Under the pieces are notes generated by a model. That model saw only the letters and a list, made by a program, of their open reading frames with translations, was not told the origin of the DNA and did no database searches. A stretch of DNA of 64,000 nt from positions 292,002 to 356,001 of the forward strand of contig NZ_JBHTAA010000002.1 of the NCBI RefSeq assembly GCF_042663225.1. Reading direction: 5' to 3'. Each line of letters begins with the position of its first letter. Positions within the stretch are counted from its first letter, which is position 1. The position numbers were made by a program, and so were the translations under genes. The stretch comes from Haloferax namakaokahaiae. Its GTDB lineage: Archaea > Halobacteriota > Halobacteria > Halobacteriales > Haloferacaceae. Positions 32,812-41,187 of this stretch are shown in pieces.

Positions 32812-33426
32812 GTAGCGGAAGTCACTGGTTAGCGTCCGAACTCGTTTCTTCTCGTCGAGGCCGTCCCCCAAACTCGACGGTCCACGAGGTACCGAAGTGA
32901 GGACAGACGTGGGGGAGGCGAGAAGTACGCCATGTGGCAGGAAGATAATTTAATGTAGTACATTGCGTTCGAGACTGCGGAATGTCGATGTGGAATATAA
33001 GTAAATTAAGAGACATTAGTCGAGTCTAAATTCGGGATGGTTAATTATTCAGCAGTATCCCGCATCGTTTTCGCCATATAGTTTCAAAATGCCTCCCATA
33101 CATCGAATATTCACTAGGATTTTAGAATATTCGGTTTAGTGGGAGTCATCACTTTTCAGAAAGGAATTGTAAATAGTCGTTTCAGTTACAATTGGAGAGG
33201 TGCAGTTCTGAGTGACTGTAGTGTCGGATAGACGACATCATTCATCATTCGATAGTTCGGATGAGGTTCTCGTGGTATCTGCGGCTGGTGATCAGTGTCA
33301 CGTGTAGGTGCACCCACATATCGGGATCCCGTATCTCCCCATCGATTCCACATCCACACGCAATCGGAAGAATCGGAACCCACACGCTTCCGCTTATGTA
33401 TCCAGCACCGAAAGACACCACAACCG
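32812..33426. other. AT-rich intergenic region upstream of the Orc1/Cdc6-like gene
   Basis: About 600 bp of low-GC sequence with stops in all frames. It includes two GAATATTC palindromes near 33105 and 33126. I looked for paired G-rich origin-recognition boxes, as expected beside haloarchaeal orc genes, and saw none. No RNA gene or small ORF is supported. Confidence 0.45.
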
Positions 33427-34428
33427 ATGATTAACGATGCTCGGGTTCTCCAGCAGGAGTTCATTCCGCGGGAAGTAGAGCATCGCAACCAAGAAGTCAA
33501 TACGCTGTCGAACGCGCTTCGCCCGATAATGGACGGCCAACCGGGTGAGACGAGCCTTCTCTTCGGTCCCTCCGGTGCGGGCAAGACCTGCATTGCGAAG
33601 TACACCACCGAGCAACTCCGCGAGAACGTCCTCGATATCAACACGCAGTACGTCAACTGCTGGCAGGACTACACGCGGTTTCAGGTGTTGTATCGCCTGT
33701 TGGAAGGCATCGACCGAACGGTTGACATCCACCGCCGTTCGACGCCGAAAGACGAACTCTTGGACCGCCTCCGCGACTACGACGGCCCGCAGTACGTCGT
33801 CATCCTCGACGAGGCAGACCAACTCGAAGACAAGCGCGTGCTCTACGACCTGTATCGCACGCGCGGTATCACGATGGTCCTCATCGCAAATCGGGAGGCG
33901 GAGTTGTTCAACCAGTTGGACGACCGACTCACGAGTCGTCTGTACAGCAGTGTTCGCGTCTCGTTCGAAAAGTACCACCTCACTCAACTCGTGTCGATTC
34001 TCGCCGCCCGCGCCCGCTGGGGGCTATCGGAAGACGCAATCGGAACCGAGCAACTGCAACTCATCGCCGACGCCGCGGCGGGTGACGCCCGGGTCGCAAT
34101 TGGCATTCTCCGGAACGCTGCCCGCCGGGCCGACCAGGAGGACGCGACGACAATTTCGACGGCGATGGTTCGAGAAGCGGTCCCCGACGGACGAAGAGAG
34201 GTGCGCCAGAAGACGATCGAGCAACTGCACCACCACCAGCGCACGCTCTACGAGATACTGGAAGAGCAGGGCGAACTCCATCCCGGCGAGTTGTACGACG
34301 CCTACGCCGAGGCCGTAGACAGCCCGAAGACGAAGCGCACGGTTCGGAACTACCTCTCGAAGATGGACCAGTACGGGTTGGTCGCCGCCGAGGGCGAAAA
34401 CCGGGCGCGGACGTATCGAGTGAAGTAG
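33427..34428 (+). CDS. Orc1/Cdc6-family AAA+ ATPase
   Basis: A 333-aa AAA+ protein of the archaeal Orc1/Cdc6 family. Walker A GPSGAGKT is at 47-54, Walker B VILDEAD at 125-131, sensor 1 in MVLIANREAE (about 150-160), sensor 2 in GDARVAIGILRNAARRA, and a C-terminal winged helix (about 255-333). These proteins bind origins and load helicase, but many haloarchaeal paralogues have no origin next to them. It is shorter than typical replicative Orc1 (about 400 aa) and heads a cassette with a RecA-like protein and a PolB, which suggests a repair or polymerase-recruiting role. ATG 33427 matches the family start. Confidence 0.9.
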   Translation: MINDARVLQQEFIPREVEHRNQEVNTLSNALRPIMDGQPGETSLLFGPSGAGKTCIAKYTTEQLRENVLDINTQYVNCWQDYTRFQVLYRLLEGIDRTVDIHRRSTPKDELLDRLRDYDGPQYVVILDEADQLEDKRVLYDLYRTRGITMVLIANREAELFNQLDDRLTSRLYSSVRVSFEKYHLTQLVSILAARARWGLSEDAIGTEQLQLIADAAAGDARVAIGILRNAARRADQEDATTISTAMVREAVPDGRREVRQKTIEQLHHHQRTLYEILEEQGELHPGELYDAYAEAVDSPKTKRTVRNYLSKMDQYGLVAAEGENRARTYRVK

Positions 34429-34526
34429 AGAGCGTCGGTCGTCCACGACTGTCCCGCACCGCTTTCGGAACTTCCGGAAGCGGCCCTGTCTTGCCTAAAT
34501 GAATGGCAGTCGAACAGTGAGCTACG

Positions 34527-35204
34527 ATGATGGGTAACCGAAATCGACCCGAACTCCCCTCGCTCGGGAGCGGAATCACGCTCTTAGAGCAATCCACCCG
34601 AACGATGGGTGCGCTCCACTCGCTCGTCCTCGACCAGGTGCTACTGGGCGCTGGCAGAGCGCTGTGGATAGACACACACGGAAACGGCTGTACGGAACCG
34701 CTCGTCGAACTCGTCCCGTCGATGCGCGTACTCGACCGAATCCGCATCGCCCGGTCGTTCACTCCGTGGCAGCACTGTAGCCTCCTCCGAGACCTGGGAG
34801 AGGCGATTACGCCCGAAATTGGTCTCGTCGTCGTTCCGGAGTTCGACCGTCCCTACCGAGACGACGACCTCGCTCGGGGAGAGGCCGAACGGCTGTTCGA
34901 GCACGGCGTCGAACTCGTCGCACGAGTGGCCGAAGCGTTCGACATCTCGGTACTCTGTTCGCGTTCGCAACGAGACAGCCTCTCGGCACCGCTCGAATCC
35001 GTCGCGGACGAGACGCTCGCGTGCGAATCGACGCAGTTCGGTCCGCGATTCACCGGCGACGAGTTCGAGACGCTCGTCTACCCGCTCGGTGACGGCTGGA
35101 TACAGACGACCCTCGCGTTCTGGAAGCGCGTCCTCCTCGAACGGCACCCGTCGCTCGCGGAAGCGCCCGTCTCGCCGGAGGTGAGCGTCGGTGGGTCGTA
35201 CTAA
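34527..35204 (+). CDS. RecA/RadB-like protein with degenerate P-loop (ImuA-like)
   Basis: A 225-aa RecA-fold protein. The core pattern matches RadA/RadB: RALWIDTHGN for the first strand region, RIARSFTPWQHCSLLRDL, then LVVVPEFDRPYRDDDLARGEAERLF in the Walker B region. The Walker A site that should precede them (GITLLEQSTRTMGAL) has no GKT/S, so ATP binding is probably lost. This resembles bacterial ImuA/SulA-type RecA relatives, which bind polymerase partners. It lies 98 bp after the Orc1-like gene and overlaps the next gene by 14 bp. Confidence 0.7.
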   Translation: MMGNRNRPELPSLGSGITLLEQSTRTMGALHSLVLDQVLLGAGRALWIDTHGNGCTEPLVELVPSMRVLDRIRIARSFTPWQHCSLLRDLGEAITPEIGLVVVPEFDRPYRDDDLARGEAERLFEHGVELVARVAEAFDISVLCSRSQRDSLSAPLESVADETLACESTQFGPRFTGDEFETLVYPLGDGWIQTTLAFWKRVLLERHPSLAEAPVSPEVSVGGSY

Positions 35205-35526
35205 CCCGACCTACCGCGACTCCCTGCGGGCAATCGAGCGGGACTGGTCGAAGTATCGGCGGGCACTTCGTCGTCCCGACCAGCAGCACTTCGACCGACT
35301 GTTCGAACAGGCGCGAGAGCACGCCGACGCGAGCGGGTATCTGAACCACCAGTTCGTCGAACAGCCGTTTCTCGTCTCAGTCATGCTCGAACAGGAGAAA
35401 CGCCTCGACACACTCGCCGAACGCCTCGATGCACTCGAAGAGAGAGACGACGAGCGTGGTGAGAGTAGCGAGGGTGACGAGAAGAGTACGAACGACGCGA
35501 ACGACCCCGGACCCCACAGACGCTGA
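35191..35526 (+). CDS. Small haloarchaeal protein (DUF8156-like)
   Basis: A 111-aa protein with GTG start (VGRTNPTYRD) inside the end of the RecA-like gene. The segment RRALRRPDQQHFDRLFEQAREHADASGYL is highly typical of a small haloarchaeal family (DUF8156-like, from memory). A helical stretch and an acidic, disordered tail follow. Function unknown. The stop overlaps the polymerase ATG by one base (TGATG), and the tight coupling between RecA-like and PolB genes suggests a subunit or adaptor of that complex. Confidence 0.7.
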   Translation: MGRTNPTYRDSLRAIERDWSKYRRALRRPDQQHFDRLFEQAREHADASGYLNHQFVEQPFLVSVMLEQEKRLDTLAERLDALEERDDERGESSEGDEKSTNDANDPGPHRR

Positions 35527-37658
35527 TGGGCTACAAAATCGACTACCTCGATGGCGACGTCGTCCGGTGGTCGTTGACCGACGACGGGGCGACTGCGACC
35601 CGCGACGGCTCGTACACCCCCACGCTGTACGTCTCCGTCCACGGCGACCAGACGCTCTCCGATGTCGAGGCGGCGGTGCGCGAGCACCCCCTGACCGAGC
35701 GGACGCGTATCGAAGAGCGACGAATCTCGTTTCGGCACGATGCAAGCCCCGTACTCCGAATCGACGTTGCGACCCTCGACGGCGTGAAGCGACTCGCACG
35801 AACGCTCGGTGGATGGGGAAATCCCGGCGACCATCGCCTCTACAACGTCGATTTCTCGCGGGAGTTTCGGTACTGCCTCGAAGCGGGAATCGACCCGACA
35901 CCGGCGCGCAAGCCCACCACGACGTCGCTCTCGGTGGACGAACTCCAGCTCGCCCACGGCCCGATTACCGAACTCACGCTCGACGGCGAGCGACTCACGA
36001 GCACCCCCGCTGACCTCCTCGAACGGCTCTCCACGTCCATCTCCGAGACGGACCCCGACGTACTGCTGGTAAACACGAGTGAAGTGATTCCCACCCTGTT
36101 CGAACAGGCCGAACGATTCGACGTTGCCGACTTCCAACTCGGCCGGCTGCCCGGTTTTCAGCGACTCGCCGGGCAATCGACGTACACGCACTACGGAATG
36201 GTTGGCCACTCCCCCGCCAGATACAATCTCCCCGGGCGGGCGATTATCGACCGCTCGAACACGTTCATGTGGAACCAGACGAACCTCGACGGCTGTCTGG
36301 ACCTCGTCTCGCGCTCGGGGCGACCCCTCCAAGAGTTGGCGCGGTCGTCGATTGGAACGATTCTCACCGGCATCCAGATTCAGGAAGCACGCCGGCGTAA
36401 CGTTCTCGTTCCGTGGCGCTCGTGGCGTCACGAGCAGTTCAAGACGATGCGCCAACTCCGAGACGCCGACCGCGGCGGATTCACGTTCGCCCCCGAAGTC
36501 GGGCTCCACGAGGACGTGCACGAACTCGACTTCTCGTCGCTCTACCCGAACATCATCGTCTCTCGAAACGTGAGTCCCGAGCGGATTCGATGCGACTGCC
36601 ACGCCGACCGGAGCGACGTCCCCGAACTCGGTTATTCGATTTGTGAGGAGGACGGCTTCCTTCCGGAAGTCCTCCGGCCGCTCGTCGAAGACAGAGATGC
36701 CATCAAAGCCGAGCTCCGAGAGACGGACGACCCCGAGCGAGCGGCCGAACTGAAGGGCCGGTCGAACGCAATCAAGTGGATTCTCGTCTCGTGTTTCGGC
36801 TATCAGGGGTTCGCCAACGCGAAGTTCGGACGTATCGAGTGCCACGAAGCCATCAACGCGTTCGCCCGCGAGATACTCCTCGATGCGAAAGCCGCGTTCG
36901 AACGACACGGCTGGCACGTCGTCCACGGTATCGTGGACAGCGTCTGGGTGACGCCGAGCGAGGGCGAGTCACAGACCCCGCTCGACGACGTTGCGGACGA
37001 GATTTCCGAACGCGTCGGGATTCGCTTGGAGTACGAGGCGCGCTACGATTGGATTGCGTTCGTCCCCCTTCGAACCGGCGAGACCGGTGCGCTCACGAAG
37101 TACTTCGGGAAGAAAGCTATCGAGGCAACTAAAGCGAGCGTCGGCGAAGACGCCTACAAGTTCCGCGGAATCGAATGCCGTCAGCGAAGTACGCCCTCGT
37201 TCGTCGAAGACGCACAGAAAGAGTTGATTCGCGTCTTGGACGAGTCGCGCGACCCCGCCGTCGTCTGCGAGCACCTCCAGGTCCACATCGACCGTCTTCG
37301 ACGCGGCGCTATCGACCCGTCGGCGCTCGCCATCACGAACCGCGTCTCGAAGCCACTGGAAGCCTACTCACAGTACACCAGAAACGTGGCGGCGCTCGAA
37401 CGAGCGAACGAGTTGGGACTCGCTCGCCATCCCGGGCAGTCGATCTCGTACGTCGTCGCCGACGACGAAACGCGGTCACGAGAGCGGGTCCGATTGGTGC
37501 AGGAGGGGCCGACGACCTACGACTTCGAGTTCTATCGTATGCAACTCGTTCGCGCGTGTGAGAGCGTGTTGTCGCCGCTCGGATGGCGAGCGCGGCGAAT
37601 CGAACGGGCGCTCTCCGACACCGAAGACGTGACGATTCAGTCGTTCGCGGCGGAGTGA
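35526..37658 (+). CDS. Divergent B-family DNA polymerase (PolB2-like)
   Basis: A 710-aa family B polymerase. Motif A is ELDFSSLYPNIIVS with catalytic D335. Motif B is altered (K417 in IKWILVSCFGYQG, with NSxYG changed to VSCFG). Motif C is HGIVDS at 467-472 instead of YGDTDS: the first Asp is Ile469 but D471, the metal ligand, remains. Thus both metal-binding Asp residues survive. I cannot find the exonuclease DxE and YxxxD motifs in the N-terminal half, so proofreading is probably absent. This points to a PolB2-type accessory or translesion polymerase, not the replicative enzyme. Its 3' end overlaps the convergent TetR gene by 22 bp. Confidence 0.88.
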   Translation: MGYKIDYLDGDVVRWSLTDDGATATRDGSYTPTLYVSVHGDQTLSDVEAAVREHPLTERTRIEERRISFRHDASPVLRIDVATLDGVKRLARTLGGWGNPGDHRLYNVDFSREFRYCLEAGIDPTPARKPTTTSLSVDELQLAHGPITELTLDGERLTSTPADLLERLSTSISETDPDVLLVNTSEVIPTLFEQAERFDVADFQLGRLPGFQRLAGQSTYTHYGMVGHSPARYNLPGRAIIDRSNTFMWNQTNLDGCLDLVSRSGRPLQELARSSIGTILTGIQIQEARRRNVLVPWRSWRHEQFKTMRQLRDADRGGFTFAPEVGLHEDVHELDFSSLYPNIIVSRNVSPERIRCDCHADRSDVPELGYSICEEDGFLPEVLRPLVEDRDAIKAELRETDDPERAAELKGRSNAIKWILVSCFGYQGFANAKFGRIECHEAINAFAREILLDAKAAFERHGWHVVHGIVDSVWVTPSEGESQTPLDDVADEISERVGIRLEYEARYDWIAFVPLRTGETGALTKYFGKKAIEATKASVGEDAYKFRGIECRQRSTPSFVEDAQKELIRVLDESRDPAVVCEHLQVHIDRLRRGAIDPSALAITNRVSKPLEAYSQYTRNVAALERANELGLARHPGQSISYVVADDETRSRERVRLVQEGPTTYDFEFYRMQLVRACESVLSPLGWRARRIERALSDTEDVTIQSFAAE

Positions 37659-38257
37659 CCCTCCCGAACCATGCCACGGGCGAACGACTCGATGACGTAG
37701 TCCCGAACTTCGGGATAGCGCTCGGTGCCGATATCTTCCTGATGCAGCGTCAGATACGGAATGGAGACGACAGCGCTGGCGATGATTTCGGGGTCCTGGC
37801 CGAACACGCGCCCGTCTTCGATGAAGGGGCCGAGAAACGAGAGCACGAAGTCGATATCCTGTTGTCGTTCTTCGCGTCGGTCTGCCGGTGACTGTTGGTC
37901 GCGGATGCGGTCGATGTTGTCGCCGACGAGCAGCTGTCGTGTGAGCGGGTTCGTCTCGATTTCGTCCATGACGAACCGAAGGAACTGCTCGACCGTCTCT
38001 CGCGGGTCGTCGAGTTCGAAGAATCCCTCCGCGGCCATCCGCTCGGCGATGTCCTCGCCCTCGTCTTCGAGCACCGCGAGGTAGAGTTCCTCTTTCGAAT
38101 CGTAGAACTGGTAGAACGTGCTCGTCCCGATACCGACTTCCCCGGTCAGGTCCGCAATCGTGGTCTTGCCGATGCCGTACTGAGAGAAGAGCTTTCGACC
38201 GGCCTCGATGAAGCGCGTTCGAATCCGCTCGCGTTCGTCGTCGGAGAAGCCTCGCAT
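37637..38257 (-). CDS. TetR/AcrR-family regulator
   Basis: A 206-aa regulator with an N-terminal TetR DNA-binding domain (FIEAGRKLFSQYGIGKTTIADLTGEVGIGTSTFYQFYDSKEELY pattern, about residues 12-55) and a helical ligand-binding domain. ATG 38257 fits the family start; the longer frame runs into the permease gene. It lies 76 bp downstream of an ABC-2 export gene pair on the same strand and probably represses it in response to a drug or metabolite. Confidence 0.92.
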   Translation of the reverse strand: MRGFSDDERERIRTRFIEAGRKLFSQYGIGKTTIADLTGEVGIGTSTFYQFYDSKEELYLAVLEDEGEDIAERMAAEGFFELDDPRETVEQFLRFVMDEIETNPLTRQLLVGDNIDRIRDQQSPADRREERQQDIDFVLSFLGPFIEDGRVFGQDPEIIASAVVSIPYLTLHQEDIGTERYPEVRDYVIESFARGMVREGHSAAND

Positions 38258-38333
38258 GGAGGATGTAGGAATCAAAAATACATAAATCGTGAGTTCTCGA
38301 GTCGGGCGGAAGTAGCACCGCCGTACGGGACAC

Positions 38334-39800
38334 TCAGTCGGCGCGCCGATTGAACAGGCGGAGGAGTCCGGCGATGACGAGCGCGTTGTAGAGTACGCCG
38401 ACAGCGAGCATAGTGAGCACACCACCCTCACCGGCGAGTGCGAGAACGGTCGCTTTCATCACCCAGAACGGTGGGAAGACGCCAGCGAGGAACTGGAGTG
38501 GTTCTGCGACGAGCGCGAGTGCGACCATCGGCCCGATAATCAGGAAGCCGAGCCCCTTGCTCACGCCGACGCCCTCGACGGTGTTCGAGGCGAGACTCGC
38601 CATCAACAACCCGGTGACGGCAGTGTGGAACGACCCGACTGCGGCGAGTGCGACGAGGGTGCCGAGCGAGAGCGTTCCGAGGTTGACGAGCGGGACGACG
38701 ACGAGCGTCATCAGGAACGTGAGCGTGAGGAAGACGAGACCGCGGTAGCGAAGGTAGCCGTCGCCCGTGAGCGGCGTCGTTCGGAGCGCCTGCAGGATTC
38801 CCTGTTCGCGGTCTTCGAGCATGAAGATACCAGCGGCGAAGCCGAACGTCGCACCGGGCAGCAAGAGGATTGCCGCGAGCAGGATGCCAGCGTACGCCGA
38901 GAGGTCCACGAACGTCAAAGCGGCGTCGAGCGGCGAGAGGCCGAAGCGGACGAGGAGACCGAGGAGAATCGGGAAAAAACCGATGTACAGCAAGAGGGGG
39001 TCACGGCTCCAGTTCCGCAGGTCGGTCACGATGAGCGTCGCCGTCGGGCCGAGCGACCGGCCCGCGAACAGTCCGGGACGGTGTCGTCGAGAGGGTTGTC
39101 CACCGTCGCCGGTTCCGCGGACGATGTGTCTCACGAACGCTCGGCGAGCGAGGAGGTAGCTCAGCCCCATCCAGACGACGAGATAGCCGACGCCGTAGGC
39201 GAGTTCCCACGTCGGAACCGCCTCGAACGCGGCGGTGATGAGAACGAGCGAGGCCTGCGTGGGAAACAAGTAGACCAGCGGGTGTTCGACGATGCCGAAG
39301 AAATCGAGCAGGGGAAGCGACAGCGGCGTCAAGTAGAGAATCGCCGTCATGAAGTACGTGTTCAGCGTGTCGAATCGAGCGACGGCGACGAACCCGAGGA
39401 GGGTGAAGACGACGGCGGTGAGACCGATTCCGAGGACGAACCACACCCAGTCGAACCCCGGTCCGTAGACGAACAGCGCGACGGTGGTCGCACCGAGGAG
39501 GGCGATGAACGACAGCGAGGCGGCTTTCGAGACGAGGTAGTCACGAACCGAGAGCGGCGAACTCACGAGCGCGTCGAGGACGCCCTCGTTCTTCTCGAAG
39601 AGGACGAGTGCGCCCACGAAGTAGAAGCCCAGGAATCCGGGGTCGCTGAAGAGGATGAGCACGAGTCCGGAGGTTTGCGCGCTCGCGGGGAGTTGCTTCA
39701 ACCCGACGATGAACAAGGCAGTCACGACTGCGTAGATGGCGTAGAAGCCGTATCTGTACTGGAGACGGGCGTCCCACTCGGTCATCGACCGGACGCTCAT
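38334..39800 (-). CDS. ABC-2-type exporter permease, two permease modules in one chain
   Basis: A 488-aa membrane protein with about 12 helices. Two ABC-2 membrane modules are joined: residues 1-225 and about 250-488. Both contain a LFEKNEGVLDALVSSPLSVRDYL-like or LEDREQGILQALRTTPLTGDGYL element after the second or third helix, the typical coupling segment, which shows an internal duplication. A single chain could form the whole membrane channel. The start abuts the ATPase stop directly. The substrate is unknown; a drug, lipid or peptide export role is usual for such pairs. Confidence 0.85.
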   Translation of the reverse strand: MSVRSMTEWDARLQYRYGFYAIYAVVTALFIVGLKQLPASAQTSGLVLILFSDPGFLGFYFVGALVLFEKNEGVLDALVSSPLSVRDYLVSKAASLSFIALLGATTVALFVYGPGFDWVWFVLGIGLTAVVFTLLGFVAVARFDTLNTYFMTAILYLTPLSLPLLDFFGIVEHPLVYLFPTQASLVLITAAFEAVPTWELAYGVGYLVVWMGLSYLLARRAFVRHIVRGTGDGGQPSRRHRPGLFAGRSLGPTATLIVTDLRNWSRDPLLLYIGFFPILLGLLVRFGLSPLDAALTFVDLSAYAGILLAAILLLPGATFGFAAGIFMLEDREQGILQALRTTPLTGDGYLRYRGLVFLTLTFLMTLVVVPLVNLGTLSLGTLVALAAVGSFHTAVTGLLMASLASNTVEGVGVSKGLGFLIIGPMVALALVAEPLQFLAGVFPPFWVMKATVLALAGEGGVLTMLAVGVLYNALVIAGLLRLFNRRAD

Positions 39801-40712
39801 CTAGACCAACTCCCGGCCGGTCACGTCGATGAACACGTCTTCGAGCGTGGCTTCGCTGGAGTGGATTCGCTCGACGTTCGACGTGGCGAGGAGTCGCTGG
39901 AACGCCTCGTCGTCGCCAATCGAATCGAGGGTGAACTGCGCCGTTTCGAGCAGGCCGTTCTGTCGGTACTCGACGTTGACGAGCGGCGCGCCGTGTTCTT
40001 TCTTGAGGTTCGACGGGGTGTCGATGACGGGAATTTCGCCGTCCACGATGAACGCGACTCGGTCACAGAGTTCGTCTGCCACGGTCATGTCGTGCGTCGT
40101 GAGAAAGACGGAGGTACCCTGTTGCTGTAAGTCGTGGACGATGTTCTTCACGATGCGTGCGTTACGGGGGTCGAGACCCGTCGTCGGTTCGTCGAGAAAG
40201 AGGAGTTCCGGCGAGTGAACCAGCGCGCGGACGAAGTTCAACCGCATCCGCATCCCCTTCGAGTAGGCTTCGACGCGCATGTCCGCGGCGTCGTCCAAGC
40301 CGACCATCGACAGCAACTCGTCGGCGTCCACCGTCTCTCCGTCGTACAGCGACGCGAACAGTTGGAGGTTCTCTCGGCCGGTGAGTTTCAGGTACTGGTT
40401 GGGTGATTCGAACGAGACGCCAACGTGCTGGTAGTAGTCTTTTCCCCACTCGCTGACTTCTCTCCCGAGGGTCACCGCCCGGCCGTCGTAGTCTTCGAGG
40501 AGACCGATGAGGACTTTCTGCGTCGTGCTCTTTCCGGCACCGCTCGGGCCGAGGAAGCCGAACACTTCGCCCTCGTGAATCGTGAAATCCAATCCGTAGA
40601 GCGTCCGCTCGGTGCTTCCCGGATACGTGTATCGTAACCCCGCTACGTCGAGCACGGCGGCAGTGCGCTCGGTCGATTCGGTGGTCGTCGCGTCTGCCTG
40701 CGTAGACTCCAT
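39801..40712 (-). CDS. ABC-2-type exporter ATPase
   Basis: A 303-aa ABC ATPase of the drug/antibiotic export type. Walker A GPSGAGKST, YSKGMRMRLNFVRAL as the signature (canonical LSGGQ replaced by YSKGM, usual in this subfamily), Walker B LLFLDEPTTGLDPRN and switch His in TTHDMTVADELCD are intact. The C-terminal region (about 220-303) is the extra domain common in this group. ATG 40712 was chosen over a TTG 12 bp upstream. It forms an operon with the permease and probably the TetR gene. Confidence 0.92.
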   Translation of the reverse strand: MESTQADATTTESTERTAAVLDVAGLRYTYPGSTERTLYGLDFTIHEGEVFGFLGPSGAGKSTTQKVLIGLLEDYDGRAVTLGREVSEWGKDYYQHVGVSFESPNQYLKLTGRENLQLFASLYDGETVDADELLSMVGLDDAADMRVEAYSKGMRMRLNFVRALVHSPELLFLDEPTTGLDPRNARIVKNIVHDLQQQGTSVFLTTHDMTVADELCDRVAFIVDGEIPVIDTPSNLKKEHGAPLVNVEYRQNGLLETAQFTLDSIGDDEAFQRLLATSNVERIHSSEATLEDVFIDVTGRELV

Positions 40713-41187
40713 CGTATGCCACAACGTTCTGAGAATCTATGAATATTTCTGTTTTGTATTTTTGAACCAGACTCGGACGTGACGACAGTCTGCGAAAAGT
40801 CGGGGCGAAGCAGGGTTAGACGCTTCAAACGACGAACCTCCCTGTACGTACATGCAGCGAGAAATAAATTGTCGTGCTGTTTCAAGCACGTAAAGCGTGT
40901 CGTGGTCGATGCTATTCGTCGGGTTCCAATCGATTGTAGCGAACCACCACGGATGAGCGAGATAGTGATTCTCGACGCCACGTCAACCAATCAGGCGAGG
41001 AGTCAACTCCAACCTAAAAAACGAGTACGAGAGACGTAGTCGGTCAGCAGGCCACATGCCAACGATTGACGCGTACTGGAATGTGGGGTGTTTTTGTCGG
41101 TTGCACTCTCGCATACCAAGTGAATATCATCCGTGATTCTCAGGAGAGAGTTGTTATTACATCCTCGAATCAGAGACAATACGAAAC
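40713..41187. other. Intergenic region between exporter and chemoreceptor genes
   Basis: About 475 bp holding the divergent promoters of the exporter operon and the chemoreceptor. Short frames occur on both strands but none has a credible start, composition or homologue. Confidence 0.45.

Noticed and set aside
32812..33426. Possible replication origin next to the Orc1/Cdc6-like gene
   Set aside because: The region is AT-rich, but I see no inverted pair of long G-rich origin-recognition boxes. The gene belongs to a polymerase cassette, and many haloarchaeal orc genes have no origin beside them.
35526..37658. Casposon or self-synthesising element around the PolB gene
   Set aside because: No Cas1-like integrase, terminal inverted repeats or target duplications are seen, and the neighbours are an Orc1-like and a RecA-like gene, not mobile functions.
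38625..40130. 501-codon plus-strand open frame
   Set aside because: It is antisense to the ABC-2 exporter genes, is almost only Glu/Arg/Asp, and has no recognisable domain.
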